Positions 29,408 through 40,700 of a stretch of DNA of 64,000 nt are shown here, piece by piece. This DNA is from Hypomyces perniciosus (lineage: Eukaryota > Ascomycota > Sordariomycetes > Hypocreales > Hypocreaceae). A program made the position numbers and the translations under genes. Position 1 is the first letter of the stretch. Each line of letters opens with the position of its first letter. The stretch spans positions 744,001 to 808,000 of the forward strand of contig SPDT01000004.1 of NCBI GenBank assembly GCA_008477525.1. The letters are read 5' to 3'. The notes below the pieces were generated by a model, which saw only the letters and a list, made by a program, of their open reading frames with translations, had not been told where the DNA came from and made no database searches.

Positions 29408-29579
29408 TATTATAGCACTGATTGTAACGCGATATTAATGCCTTGTTACGTGAGCTCTGGTTATGTAACTAGGCCCCAACGCGTTCCTAGCTATAGCTTT
29501 CCGTAAAGCCTCAGGGCTTTCTTGCTCTCTACAGCACAACAACGATATTTGCCCTAACCTGCCTTTCCGTGCCATAATA
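29408..29579 (+). repeat. 3' LTR of chromovirus C (172 bp)
   Basis: The same 172-bp unit as the 5' LTR, bounded by TATTATAGCA and TGCCATAATA (decayed TGTTACGGCA and TGCCGTAACA inverted ends). It keeps more G+C than its partner. Confidence 0.92.
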
Positions 29580-29584
29580 GCCAG
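29580..29584. repeat. Target-site duplication of C, right copy (GCCAG)
   Basis: Exact copy of the five bases before the 5' LTR. LINE sequence resumes here. Confidence 0.85.
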
Positions 29585-29639
29585 ACTCTTGCCTTATTGC
29601 AATTAAGATTAAAAGTCTTAATAAAGTCTTTTATTTATA

Positions 29640-30540
29640 TCCTATTAAATGCTTTATCTTTATTAAAGTTAACTATTTAAATTGCTAATAATAATATTAA
29701 TATAAATATTAAATAAATAGTATACCTTAGCAATTAAACTATTAAAAATATAGCCTTTAAGTCTTATAAGTAAATATAGGATAAAGACTAAAATATTATA
29801 ATACTGTATTCTTTTTTATATAAAAGGGCGGCTTTAATATTATTTTAATATAGGAATTATAGATAAAGTGGGATTATACCTCCCTATATAAATAAATAAA
29901 AAATTACTTAAAGTATAAAACCTTTAACCCTTTAAAGGACTAAATATAAAACCCCCTTTTAGTTTTTATAGATATTAAGATTTTACTTAACCTATTAATA
30001 ATTTAACTTTAATTAATTAACTTTAAAGATTATAATGTATACTAGATATAAGTCTGCGACTATATTATTATTAATATTTACTTTAAAGTAATAGAAACTC
30101 TTATAATAGATATCTTTAAAAGGTAAAGGCGCCTGTTTTTTAAAAATTATTATAGTAAGGGACTTTAATGCAATATACTGGACTTAATAACCTAATAGCA
30201 GGATTAATACTGCAGGAAACTAAATAGAAAAATAAACAGAAAAAGCAAATCTCTCTCCCTCTTTTATTAATATATTAATTAACTAATATAGTAATATAAT
30301 TAATTTAATCTTTATTAATATAACTATTTAAACAGTAGTAGATAAATAATTAAATATAAGGTTAAATTACTTTATATTTATTATTACTTTACTAAACTTA
30401 ATAATCCTATTAACTATTAAAGGCAAGCTTTATATTTTATATAAATCCCTTTTAGACTTTAACTAATTAATATATAGCTATAAATCCTATTTACTAAACT
30501 CAAACTTTAATAGTATTTGTTAAAAAGGAGGGCTAAAAAG
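29640..30540 (+). pseudogene. LINE ORF2 relic: AP-type endonuclease domain
   Basis: The conceptual translation carries the endonuclease/exonuclease/phosphatase motifs in the right order. These are a G-D-F-N-A site (reads RDFNA at about 30,156-30,172), a following PNSRINxAG block, an I-D-L-V type strand (reads INLIF) and a final S-D-H that now reads LNY near 30,360. The Asp-to-Asn changes are what G-to-A mutation gives. The reading stops at the GC-richer insert near 30,546. Confidence 0.7.
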
Positions 30541-30545
30541 CAAGG

Positions 30546-31092
30546 ATTTCTGTGTAATTGGGTAACCTTCCTATTCTGGCTAGACCCGGAATTAGGCCCG
30601 ACGCTAGGACCGAGTTCCGGAGGAACTTCGGTGTAAGTCAGGAAATTTCTGTTATCCTCAACGATAACAATTGAGCTAGGATCGGCTACCCCGCCTACCC
30701 TAGACTCAATACAATGGGCATAATGGCCATTGTGAAAAATCTGACCAAAATGGTTTCCCGTTTGTATGGCCGTGAGTCGATTTGACCGATTTTATATATA
30801 AATGAATTTTGCGGAAAATAGGAATGCGGCCACAAACCCAATTCTGCCACCATACACCTATTATTAGGTCGGAGGACTATTGTAGAAGACAAAGCATCGT
30901 TCTACAATCACTTCTACAGCAGCCGCACATACACTAGATATTCTATAGCTTTCTAGCTATTAGTTCAGTTACAATTCAATTGTTTATCTATTGTTAACCC
31001 AATTAGACTCTCTGTCGTTTCCTCATTGCTGCGTTGTGTGCAGCTTCCTAGAAGCTACATATAAATGAGGTTCAGTATAACCTTGTTATTTT
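30546..31092. other. GC-richer insert in the LINE, unclassified
   Basis: A block of near-normal composition interrupts the LINE between its endonuclease and RT parts. It contains one inverted repeat, TAATTGGGTAAC at 30,555-30,566 against GTTAACCCAATTA at 30,993-31,005, and an ATATAAATGAG near its right end. It could be a short DNA transposon (about 450 bp between those repeats) or a solo LTR. I found no convincing target duplication, so both edges are approximate. No credible gene inside. Confidence 0.45.
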
Positions 31093-34010
31093 AACAGTAT
31101 TATATAAAAAGACTTAAATAAGGCGGCCTAAGCTTTATAAAACCTTTTTACTACTGCTATAATAGATACTAGGAAAAAAGGCATTAAAATAGCTATAGGG
31201 CCCTATAGTAAAACTATAACTATAGAAAGGTATAAAAGGCTATAATAGTAACTATTAATATATTTAAAGAAAAAAAAACTATTAAAAAAACCTTATATAT
31301 AACTGTTTTATAAAAGAAATTAGCTTATTAGGATTTAATTATTACTGTAGTAAGATTAGGTAAAAGTATATTTTAAGTAATTAAATAAAAGAAGGCTATT
31401 AATTGATTTTAACTATTACTTTTAATAAATAAGGATTATTAGGTTATAGATTTAATAAATAAAGCTGCCTTTTTACAGAAAATAGTCTTTAAATATAGGG
31501 AAGTATTTAAAGATATTAATAACCTTTAAAATTACTTAGTCTACCCTTTTAAAAATATTTTTTAAAATAAAGAACTAAATAAAGAAAAGTAATAAAAGCT
31601 ATTATTAAAGTAAAGAATACTGTCTTTAAAGTAAATAAGATTTTAATAAAACTTTTTAAAATAGCTTAGCTAGTAATTTATAACTTTATATATAAACTTT
31701 TTAAAGGATACCTAAAGATTAAATATTACTTAGCCTTTTTTTAAAAAATTAAAATAACGTTTATACTTAAGCTAAATAAGTTAAACTACTTTATATATAA
31801 AGCTTAATAGCTAATCTTACTTTTATTATATATAGGCAAAGGCCTAAAAGAACTATTAGTATAAAAGGTTATAATAGATATATTTAAATATAAAGTGCTT
31901 TTAAAGTAATACTTTAAAACTTTATTAAAAAAGAGTACTATAAACTTTTTTGCCAGCTTTATTTATAATATAAAACTAATATTCTTTAAAGAAAATCTTT
32001 TTTAATTTTAACTTTTAATATTTTAAAAGCTTTTAATATTATAATAAAAAACTATATAACCTTTTAATTTAAAGAATAGGGGTAGTTAAATTAGTTTATT
32101 AAATAAATAAAGTCTTTTTTAAGTAACTATATAGTCTTTATCTAGAAAAAAGGATAGTATTACTTTCCTTTATAGTAAACTTAAATATAAAACTTTTTAA
32201 AGATCCCTTTTTTTAATGTTATTTATATTATATATTGCCTTACTTTTAAGAATCAAATAGGCTAGTAATAAACACTTTAACTATATAAAGAAGATTACCT
32301 TTATAGCTATAGGCCTTTATATAGGCTATACTTTAATAATACTATAAAATAAATTAAACTAAGCAGTTTATTAAAGTTAAGAAAATATAATCTTTTTCGC
32401 TTTAAATAAAGCTAAACTCTTTTACTTTTATAAAAGATATAGGCTTAATCTTTAATATTTAATTATATTAAAAAAAGATAAGTTAATTTAAATAATATAT
32501 AAAATAGTTTAGTATTATCTTTAACTTTAAGTTAATATTTAAAAAATATCTAAAAACTTAAACAAATAAAGCTTTAAAAATAGTTAACTTCTTTAAAAGT
32601 TTAAATAAAACTTAAAAAGGTTCCCCTTTTAATATAATAGCTATAGCAGCTAAGGCCTATATATTACCAGTTACTTTATATAATATAAAAGTATAGTAGT
32701 TTAGTTTAAAGAGAGAATCTAGGAATAATTTAGGCAGGATAGTAAATATAGGCGTTAATAACCTTACAATAAAACTAAATAAAGCCTTTAAAACTATAGC
32801 CTATACTATTTTTTTTAGCTTAAAAGACTACTTTTATTTTAATACTTTATAAAAAGTCTAGCGTTTTGCCTGCATTTATAGTATTTGCCTAGGTAAAGCT
32901 AAGAAACTCTGCTTAATTTATAACCTTAAACTATTTTTATTTACTAGCTAATAAAATTAATAAACTAACTGTCTAGCTCCCTGTTATATATTTATAAAGG
33001 GCAGCTAAATATATTAATAGGTTTATTTAATTTACCCTTTTCGCCTATAAACTTTATTTTATTAAAGCTGGTTTAAGCTTTAAAATATTTAGGAAAAAGA
33101 TAACTATATAAAAGTACCTTAAACTAATAGATTTATTACTAACTTTAATAATTACAGTTTATTTAAATAGCTTGTAATTTAATAGAAAAATAAAATAAAG
33201 AGTAGTAGTATATTATAAAGCTAAAGTCTATAAAGATTATAGGCTATTTACTAATACAGAGGTTTATAATATAAAAGCTATAAAAGCTGTTTAGGCAATT
33301 AAAATAGCAGTTAAATTTGCAAGGAATAACCTTAAAATTAATAAAATATATTCTTTTAATAATATATTAATAGTTAAAGGCCTATTAGGCAACGCTTTAA
33401 CTTTATTATAAAAAGAGTTTATATAGTTTTAATATATAGCAGAAAAGATATACTTTTATAAAGTATTTATTTTTTAAGTGTTAGGCTATAAAGATATATA
33501 AGGCAACAAAATAATAAATCAAGTAGTAAAAAAAGGGATGGCTTATAACCTTTTTTTAAAATTAAAGTACTTTAATATATATTAAATACTAAATACAAGT
33601 AGAAAGAATAACCCTTTAAAAAAAGTACTAGGAGGTAAATGCCTTAAAAAGCTATTAACTATAAAGCCTAAAAGTACCTATAAATCCCTTAAAACTAAAA
33701 CTCCTTTAATTTATTTTATATAGGCTGCTAGTAGAAAAGTCTAGTTATAAAGACTTTTAAAGCTATTATAGCTATTTTAGCTATAATATATAATCTTATT
33801 ATAGATATAGCTCTTTTAAAGAGTTAGGGCATTTTACTAAATGCTATATAATAAAAAGCTTCCTCTTTAAAATATTAAAAGGCAAAAGACTAGTTATATA
33901 TTTACTAAGACTTAAAGGGAGCAAGGCTTTTTAAAAGCTGGTAAAGGAGGTAAACTTATATAGCCCCCCCTATAAAATATAGATTAAGAGTATACTAAAA
34001 CTTTCCTTTA
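31093..34010 (+). pseudogene. LINE ORF2 relic: reverse transcriptase and RNase H
   Basis: After the insert the frame resumes. The RT is recognisable at about 31.64-32.4 kb, with a relic of the ISLLxxIGKGLE block near 31,810-31,850; the catalytic Y-x-D-D is not readable. A C-terminal RNase H follows at about 33.2-33.6 kb. It shows an acidic residue followed by a V-Y-N-x-K-A-I segment, a decayed D-N pair and a terminal GNE-x-AD motif that reads GNKIIN near 33,502. A downstream tail runs to about 34.0 kb. The protein would copy LINE RNA at the nicked target. This copy is dead. Confidence 0.7.
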
Positions 34011-34140
34011 TTTAGCGAAATGTAGTAAATAGGGTCTAGACCCCTGGCTTTTACTAACCTATTACCTAAATAGGGCTATTATACTTAGATACAGAGTGGT
34101 CGTAAATAGTAATAATAAATATAAAAATAAAAAAACTTCT

Positions 34141-34550
34141 TAAAGGCCCTTACAAGCCGCTATACAATAGTCTTTCATCCTACTCACTCCAATTATTGTC
34201 GTATAGTATATAGCTTTACCGCTGCTACTACTATTATAGAGCTTGCTATAGAAGAAACGCACTGCACTAAGTGTAACCGAAAATTTTCATCTACTATAGC
34301 CCTTTAAGAGTGCCTAGAGAATTTAAGTCGATATAGTACCCTCTATTGCTCTTAGTGTAATAAGTCTTGTAAATTAAAAAAGACTTTTAAAAGTATATCT
34401 GTAAATCTTTTAAGTATAATATCTGTAAAAAATGTCCCCGTAAACCAGACTTTTATTTAGTAGAAAAACTTGGGAAGTATATAAAAAGGTTTATTAAGAG
34501 TAAGAGATACCGCTTGATTGCTTCTTTCTATTCTTTTAAAAATTCAAATA
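34141..34550 (+). other. Cys-rich frame fragments ahead of element D
   Basis: This stretch is less decayed than its flanks. One plus frame reads a C-x2-C pair near 34,273, then more cysteines with in-frame TAA/TAG. A second frame, from about 34,400, is open for some 55 codons: it begins C-x8-C-x2-C, continues with a Lys/Arg-rich segment and runs up to the D target site. Together they look like a decayed zinc-binding protein with a frameshift or an intron. After the insertion the frame meets a TAG within a few codons. Identity unknown. Confidence 0.3.
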
Positions 34551-34555
34551 TAATC
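34551..34555. repeat. Target-site duplication of D, left copy (TAATC)
   Basis: Identical to 49,411-49,415, on the far side of the other LTR. Confidence 0.85.
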
Positions 34556-34942
34556 TGTAACGATCCGGGTTAATTCTTAAGGGATAAACCGAGGTTTATG
34601 GGTTTATATTAACAGGGAGGTCAGGGATAAATACTAAACAGGGTAATATAGTTACAATTTTATAAAACAGGCAGTTCTAGTAAATGCAATTTATTAACAA
34701 CTGTTTAAGTAACTATATTAACAATTATAACTTATCTAGTTTTATATATAAAGGAGATATATAGTAAGTATACTTGGATTATTTAGATTATAGCGATTTT
34801 AGTAATCCTGGATTATAGTTTTATACAGTAATCCTTTTTATAGGATTGCGCTTATAGTTGCAATCTGTTAATAATTAGTTGAAGGCTTTAATATTCTGCC
34901 GTAATCCTATAACTAGGTTTTCGATATAGTTGGGTTATAATA
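34556..34942 (-). repeat. 3' LTR of chromovirus D
   Basis: About 387 bp, related throughout to 49,022-49,410 and to the solo copy at 49,548-49,935. Against the solo copy nearly every difference is C-to-T or G-to-A. A purine-rich tract of the minus strand (GGGAAGGGGA) lies just outside it, at about 34,946-34,958, in the position of the plus-strand primer. Confidence 0.92.
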
Positions 34943-37363
34943 TAATATCCCCTTCCCATTAGTTTTATCTTTAAGACCTATTAGTTTTTTATAAGTTTTA
35001 CTTATTTTTATTTCTCTCCCCTTTCTATACTAATATTATAATAGACTGTATTATTAAACCTTACGCTTATAAATCTAATAAGTATACTTTACTTACTTCT
35101 TTAATTCTTTCTAATAGTAATCCTGTTAATATACCTTACACTTTTTACTTCTAAAAGAAATTAGTTTATCGGATAACAAGTAATTCTTTAAAGTATAATA
35201 AATATATATATTAGGGCTATTCCTATAATAGTATTTTAATTGCTTTATCCTATATATTCCTCTTTTTCTTTTTCTGTATTTTTTTATTAACTTTTCTAGT
35301 TATGCATATACTTAAGCAATAGAAAAAGCTTAAACTGGAGGAGGATAAAGTAGGCGAGAAGCTAGAGGGTCTTTATTCTTATTTAGCGGAGTTTTAGTTA
35401 TAGATTGCAGTATCTGCGGGGCAGTTAAACTGTATTTAATGTATTAAAAAGAAAGTATATAAGTGATATACTGAATTTTTTAAATAAGGGTTATAAGGTC
35501 TAGACGAGGAGGATGGCGTACTGCCCTCTTTATCTGTCTAAGAGGCGGAGGTAATAACTAATCTTTAATCGCTAGGGGTGCCCGCTAAAGTAGATTAAAC
35601 TTTTTTAGGGTTTAGCGATAATTTTGCAGATTTAGGTCCTTTAATCTTAAAGACTAGTGAAACTGCTTGAGTTTGGTTTTGGCGTTTAACAGGTGTTTAA
35701 TAGGTTCCTAAAAGTTATATTCTTCTTTATAGTTTTTCCACTTAATTAAGTACTAGCGTTTATTATTTTCTGTGCATATAGCCTTAATTTCTTTAACATT
35801 ATATTCTTTTTAAATTAATAAGACTTTAATTAAGTTTATAATTAATTTATTTTTTAATTTATTTTATAATACTTTTTCAAGTAGCGAAATATAAAATACT
35901 AGGTAAATTCGGATATTATCTAATAGTATAAGTTTATAAGTGACTTTTAAAATAACCTTTTTAATTAAATAGGGTTTAAATTTCTTAAAGTTTAATTTAT
36001 TATTTAATTGCATTATTTTAATATTTATAGTTTTTTTCTTTAGTAAATATTAATATAAGTAAACTATATCTCCCTCTTTAAAAATTAGTCCCTTTTATCT
36101 ATATTTATTAATATATTTTTTTGTTTTTTCCTATATAAAGTAAAGGTATACCTGCATTTCTTTATATAACTGCTTTATATTTTCAGCTTTAATTTATACT
36201 TTATTAATATATACACCTTTCCTTAACACTTTATATATATTTAATATAAAGCTATAGTTAATATATAGGGCTAAGTCTAGTTAACTCTGAAATATCGCTA
36301 TTATAAAATATCTATACAATTAGTAATTTCTTTACTTAATTGTTTTAGTTAATATTAATATAACTTCTTAGATAAGCTTTAATAATCTAGTTAATGCATT
36401 TTATTTAATTATCTATATATAGGTAATATATAGTATTAAGCTTATAATTTATATTTAACTAATTTATAAGTATTTGCTAGAATTTAAATATAAAGGTTAA
36501 TTTTTAGTTAGAAATAATGTTAGCTAGAATTATATAGTTAGCTATAATAAATTGCAAGAATATATAAGCTAGTATTTCTATATTTATTACTTTTTTATAT
36601 AAAAAAAAGTAAAAGTATTTAATAAATTAGTTTATAATTACTAAAATACTATTATATTTAATTTTTAATCCTAGTTTAATAGATAATAGTAGTTTAATAA
36701 TAAAGTCTAATAAAATTAACTTTTATAGTTATTTTAATACTAGTAAAAGTTAGAGTTTACTGTATAGTTTATATTTTAAGGGTTTAATTGTTTTATATAT
36801 TATATAGCGAGAAATAATATCTTATATAATTTTCTTAAACCTTTAAAACGTAAAGTACCTTTATATTTATTTACAGGTTTTACAAATATTTTTATATCTA
36901 TATACTAGGTATTAATAAACTTCTATAATTATATTTTTCTAAAGTTTATTTAAAATCTAAATCTTTTTATTTTATTATTAAATTCCTTTATTATTAAACT
37001 TTATATTTTCTAAGAATCTATTATTATCCTAGATAATATAATGCTTTTTAATACATTAAAGTATAATATTATTATTAAATACTTTATATATAGCTTAAAT
37101 TATTATTTATTGGTAATATCTTTTAAAAGTTTATTTCAAAATTTGCCTAGTATACTTAATCTTTCCCTAGTTATAGTCAGCTTATTTGCTAAGTATATCT
37201 ACTTATTTATTCTCGGATCCTTTCCAGTAAATCAGGATATAGTTAAACTCTAAAAGGTATTCCATATAGCAGATCTGCCTTCCAGAGAGTTATTAAACTA
37301 TCGCGAAATACGCGATATTTTTATAGTTAATATATACCTTAACTTTATATATTCCTTTTAATA
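34943..37363 (-). pseudogene. Chromovirus D pol relic, 3' part: RNase H end, integrase, chromodomain
   Basis: Directly at the Copia edge the minus strand reads the second half of RNase H, with relics of the Y-x-D-x-K-N-L and G-R-Q motifs and an R/K-K-G-S-E-N end. Integrase follows but is very AT-rich. A chromodomain is readable at about 35,660-35,815, with an R-Y-L-I-K-W-K core and a W-x-E-P-I block (one Trp now a stop). Chromodomains at the end of integrase steer insertion to H3K9-methylated chromatin. After it come some 600 bp of low-coding tail. Confidence 0.75.
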
Positions 37364-37368
37364 GTTAA
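37364..37368. repeat. Target-site duplication of Copia E, left copy (GTTAA)
   Basis: Exact match to 44,498-44,502 beyond the 3' LTR. Confidence 0.9.
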
Positions 37369-37390
37369 TGTTGGGTTAAGTAGGCCGGGG

Positions 37391-37503
37391 CCCTACCGCT
37401 TATCAGCGCTAGGGAGCTCTTATCTGCTATGTAAGCAGATACGAGCTGACATACACATCGCATAAGCGATGTGTCAGACTAGGCAGGCGCTTACAGCGCC
37501 TGC
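37391..37503 (+). repeat. Four consecutive hairpins in the 5' LTR
   Basis: Stems: 37,391-37,400/37,405-37,414 (one mismatch, loop TATC); 37,421-37,428/37,434-37,441 (perfect, 8 bp); 37,453-37,461/37,466-37,474 (perfect, 9 bp, loop ATAA); 37,483-37,491/37,495-37,503 (perfect, 9 bp). The same array lies at 44,256-44,368 in the 3' LTR. There the last loop has three different bases but the stem is unchanged. Confidence 0.85.
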
Positions 37504-37533
37504 ACACAGCTTCTTCTTTGTGTTAGCTATATG

Positions 37534-37541
37534 TATATATA
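37534..37541 (+). promoter_or_regulatory. TATA box of Copia E 5' LTR
   Basis: TATATATA about 100 bp from the LTR end. The equivalent in the 3' LTR is at 44,399-44,406. It probably directs the genomic transcript; inferred from position. Confidence 0.5.
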
Positions 37542-37632
37542 GTGAGGCCACTACAGCATATTCTCTTTCATAAAATCAAGCTTCGTTTCCTATCTCTCTA
37601 TACTCCACATAACTGTGCCGCGCTCCGCCACA

Positions 37633-37650
37633 GTTATAAGCCCGGGTAGT
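37633..37650 (+). other. Primer-binding site of Copia E (tRNA-iMet anticodon-half type)
   Basis: The bases directly after the 5' LTR read GTTATAAGCCCGGGTAGT. Apart from one G-to-A change this resembles the complement of a CGGGCTCATAAC anticodon stem-loop of initiator tRNA-Met. Copia-type elements are known to use a cut half of that tRNA as primer. Confidence 0.5.
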
Positions 37651-37744
37651 AACTATTAGAGTTACTAGAAACTTCTACTTCAATATCATATCTCTCCTTA
37701 TACCCTTTACCCTCGCCTTTAAGCTGCTGAAGCTATCTTCTATA

Positions 37745-40700
37745 ATAGATAGCGCAAAGGATATCGCTTTCATAAAGCTGGAATCAATAGTCCAGTGGAT
37801 TGAGTGGATCACTATTCTGACCAACTATGCAACCACTGCTAAGGTCTGGAACAGGATCAATCCTGATCTCCCCAATCAGCCGAACGACTATTTCCCTGCT
37901 ACTAGGCCACCTACCTTAGCAGAAGCAAGGGAGTACGCGGTATAAGAGTTTGGTCCTAATGCCTCTGCGGCAGATATCTCTGCTTGCTATAATGGTATGC
38001 TCCAGGAGCACCAGTTCGACATCACCTCAGATAAAGAGAAGAGGAAGGCAAGCGATGCAATCCTGAATTGGATCTAGAAGACGGTTAACTCCGGCATCTA
38101 CACTTTAGTCTTAGCAGACCTCAAAGCCGCAGCCCCAGCCTCTGCTGCTACCGGAGCAGCCCATAATAACAACGGGGACTCCAACGCTAAGTTTACCATT
38201 CGCCAAATCGTTAGGAAGCTTAGGGACCGACTAGCTCCTCGCGAGGATACAATACGCGAGGAAGTACGCTTATCCTACCAACGCATACTGCATGAAGCAG
38301 AGCGCAGGAACGTTAAGCCAGAAGTGTAGTATACCCACTAGGCGCGTGTCTACGCGAGTGCAGTGAGGTATAAGCTTCCAGAGGTTACAGGAACAGCTTC
38401 CCGAACGGCTTTCCTTAAAGCTATCGGAGCACGCTTTACCCCAAGCTTCGCTGCCTACCACTTATACTATATGGACGGCCTGATCGAGAGCGGTAAAACG
38501 AATGAGATCTTCTCCCTCGATCAGCTTAGACAGCTTTTCCTAAATACTCTGAAGAACGCGGAGAACTATGCTCATAGCTCTTACGCAACGCTTGGCAACC
38601 GCTCCGACAACGCATCGGGCAGTAGCAATACACGCTCGAAGCCTCCTGTTAGTAAAGAGTGCCCTTGTAGACCTGAAAGGCACGCTTAGCCCCTAGACGA
38701 CTGTAGCAAGGTATGCGCTGCGCTCGCTGGAAGGCCTAATAAGAAAGGGAAATACGCTCTTACGCCCAAACAGGCTGCAGAGATTCGCGCGCGCCTGCGA
38801 GAAGACAAATGGCAGGTTACCCGCAAGAAACTCAGCAAGAGGGGTATTAACCTCACTGCCCTAGCACAGGGAGAAACAGCCTTAACCGTTATAGCTGCCT
38901 TGATCTCCCCGGACCTGATTGATGAGGAAGATGCGAGCCCTGCAGTGTACTCGATAAGCGTGTTGATATACATTAACGCATAGGATACACCTTACCGCCT
39001 CTCTCAGAGCACCCTTTTCGACACGTGTAGTGCTATTTATCTTGTAAATAGCAGGAACTACCTTATTCCCGGCTCCTTTATCCCGAGCACGGAAAAGGAC
39101 TACATTAAAGCAGGAGGAGCTAGCTATCCAATAATTGGAAGAGGTCGTTATCTGCTAAAGGATACTCTCTACGATCCACATCAAAAGATAACGCGCTCTA
39201 TCGAGCTTTTGGATATAGCTGTGGTTAAAGGATTTTATGTCAATATTGTATCTTCGTCAAAGCTTCAGAAAGCAGGGATTTGGCTAATAGGGTGCAATAA
39301 TACACTTTGCACCGGCACGGCCAATTCGAACACTATTGTAGGGAAGGTAGAGTATAGGTACAATCTTCTGTTTCTTCAATATAAGCCCCTATCGCTCTAC
39401 ATTGCCCCTATCCCTAAGTATACTATACTAAGCAGCTTGACAGCTCTTTTCGTTCTTCCTGACACAGACTACGGCATTTATGCAGCGTTAAAAAGCAGGA
39501 GAAGACCGATATATGATCCCCTAGTACCACGACATGACTCTAAACAGCTCTGGCATCTACAATCAGGACATCTAGGCCCAGAAGCGCTTAAAGCGCTTGT
39601 AAAAAATACGAGGAATATGTGCATTAAGGGAACTACGCGTATAGAATATAAGGCTTGTGCTTTTACGTACGCGAAACAGGTTATCTCTTGCAGATTGTCT
39701 GATAGACGAGTACTAAGACCGTTCTTCAGAGTGCATTAGGATCTTCAAGACTATCCTAAAGGCTACAATAAGGATAACTGGCTTCTGGTGCTTAAGGAAG
39801 AATACGCTGCATAGCTATATATGCGCCCTTTACCAAATAAAAAACAGGAAACTGTTTTTAGTGCTCTGTTTAACTTTATAAGTATAGTAAAGACGCAATA
39901 TAACGTCTCTATATACTTCCTTAGGCAAGATAATAAGAAAGCTGTAATCGCGGTTAGGAGCTTGTCACACTTCCAGATCTAGGCTAATATAGAGGGTATT
40001 ATCCTAGAGCTTGCCCCTTCCTATATACATAAGCCGAACGGCGCTTTGGAATAGGCAGGACAGGAAGTTATAAACAAGTCGATCAAAATACTGGAAGCTG
40101 CAGGTCTCCTAACCGACTTATGGCCTGAGAGCGCAAGAGCTGCAGCGCATATCATCAATATAAGTCCTACGCGCAGCCTTGATATAATATCACCCATCGA
40201 CAAATTGGAGCAATGGTTCCGCGACTTTGCGCCCCTTCCGATAAGGGAGCCTTCCGCGGACCTACAGCCAGATTAGAGCGGGCTCTATGCATACGGCTGC
40301 CGCGCCTATGTGCTGAATAGAGACTGCGAGGCTGGCCGGAAAAAGAGAGAATTTAAGACTAAGCCTAGGGAGCTAATTGGATATCTTGTTGGCTACACTG
40401 CAAACAATATATATCGCATTTGGTTACCCCGCCTAGCGAAGGTAATTATTATAAGGAATGTGCGGTTTAATAAGACTAGCTTCTTTAATAGCAATAAGGA
40501 GATCGCGGATGAGCTGTCCGTGGCCGAGTTAAATAAGCTGTTCGACGAGGTTGAAGAAGATGAGCCGGAATTCAAACTCTTCCCTATACACATTCCCGCA
40601 GCAAGGAACACCTTCATAGGTAACACGGAAGAAGAGAGCATACCTTTAGGGGTGGCAGAGACACAGAGCGTTAAAGACAGCTTAACAAACGCTCTAAGTA

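Larger units (their letters stand above)
22914..29579 (+). mobile_element. Ty3/gypsy chromovirus C, structurally complete, with TSD
   Basis: Two 172-bp LTRs bound a 6,666-bp element on the plus strand. It is flanked by an exact 5-bp target-site duplication, GCCAG, at 22,909-22,913 and 29,580-29,584. All coding content is RIP-mutated, so it cannot move itself. It sits inside the LINE, between ORF1 and the endonuclease part of ORF2, and is therefore younger than the LINE. Its LTR is related to, but distinct from, the 162-bp LTR of elements B and F. Confidence 0.92.
20831..34140 (+). mobile_element. LINE retrotransposon relic (Tad1/I-like), split by two insertions
   Basis: A non-LTR retrotransposon whose parts lie in order on the plus strand: GC-richer 5' leader, ORF1, then ORF2 with AP-type endonuclease, reverse transcriptase and RNase H, then an A-rich 3' tail (about 34,110-34,138). 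Endonuclease plus C-terminal RNase H is the architecture of the Tad1 and I groups. Gypsy C (6,666 bp) and a GC-richer insert of about 550 bp interrupt it. Without them the LINE would be about 6 kb, close to the size of fungal Tad-like elements. No target duplication was found, and the 5' end is placed only approximately. Confidence 0.75.
37369..37632 (+). repeat. 5' LTR of Copia E (264 bp)
   Basis: Bounded by TGTTGGG and CGCCACA. Compared with the 3' LTR it carries extra A or T at most of the differing sites, the expected RIP direction. It contains a TATATATA box at 37,534-37,541 and four hairpins in a row upstream of it. Confidence 0.95.

Noticed and set aside
30695..30892. 65-codon minus-strand frame in the LINE insert
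   Set aside because: No domain and no splice support; expected by chance in 550 bp of normal composition.
37041..37253. 70-codon plus-strand frame in element D
   Set aside because: Lies antisense to the integrase/RNase H part of D and is hydrophobic because it is AT-rich.
38686..38973. Minus-strand frames opposite Copia gag (also at 40,393, 41,503 and 41,754)
   Set aside because: Shadows of the polyprotein frame; no own start context, introns or domains.
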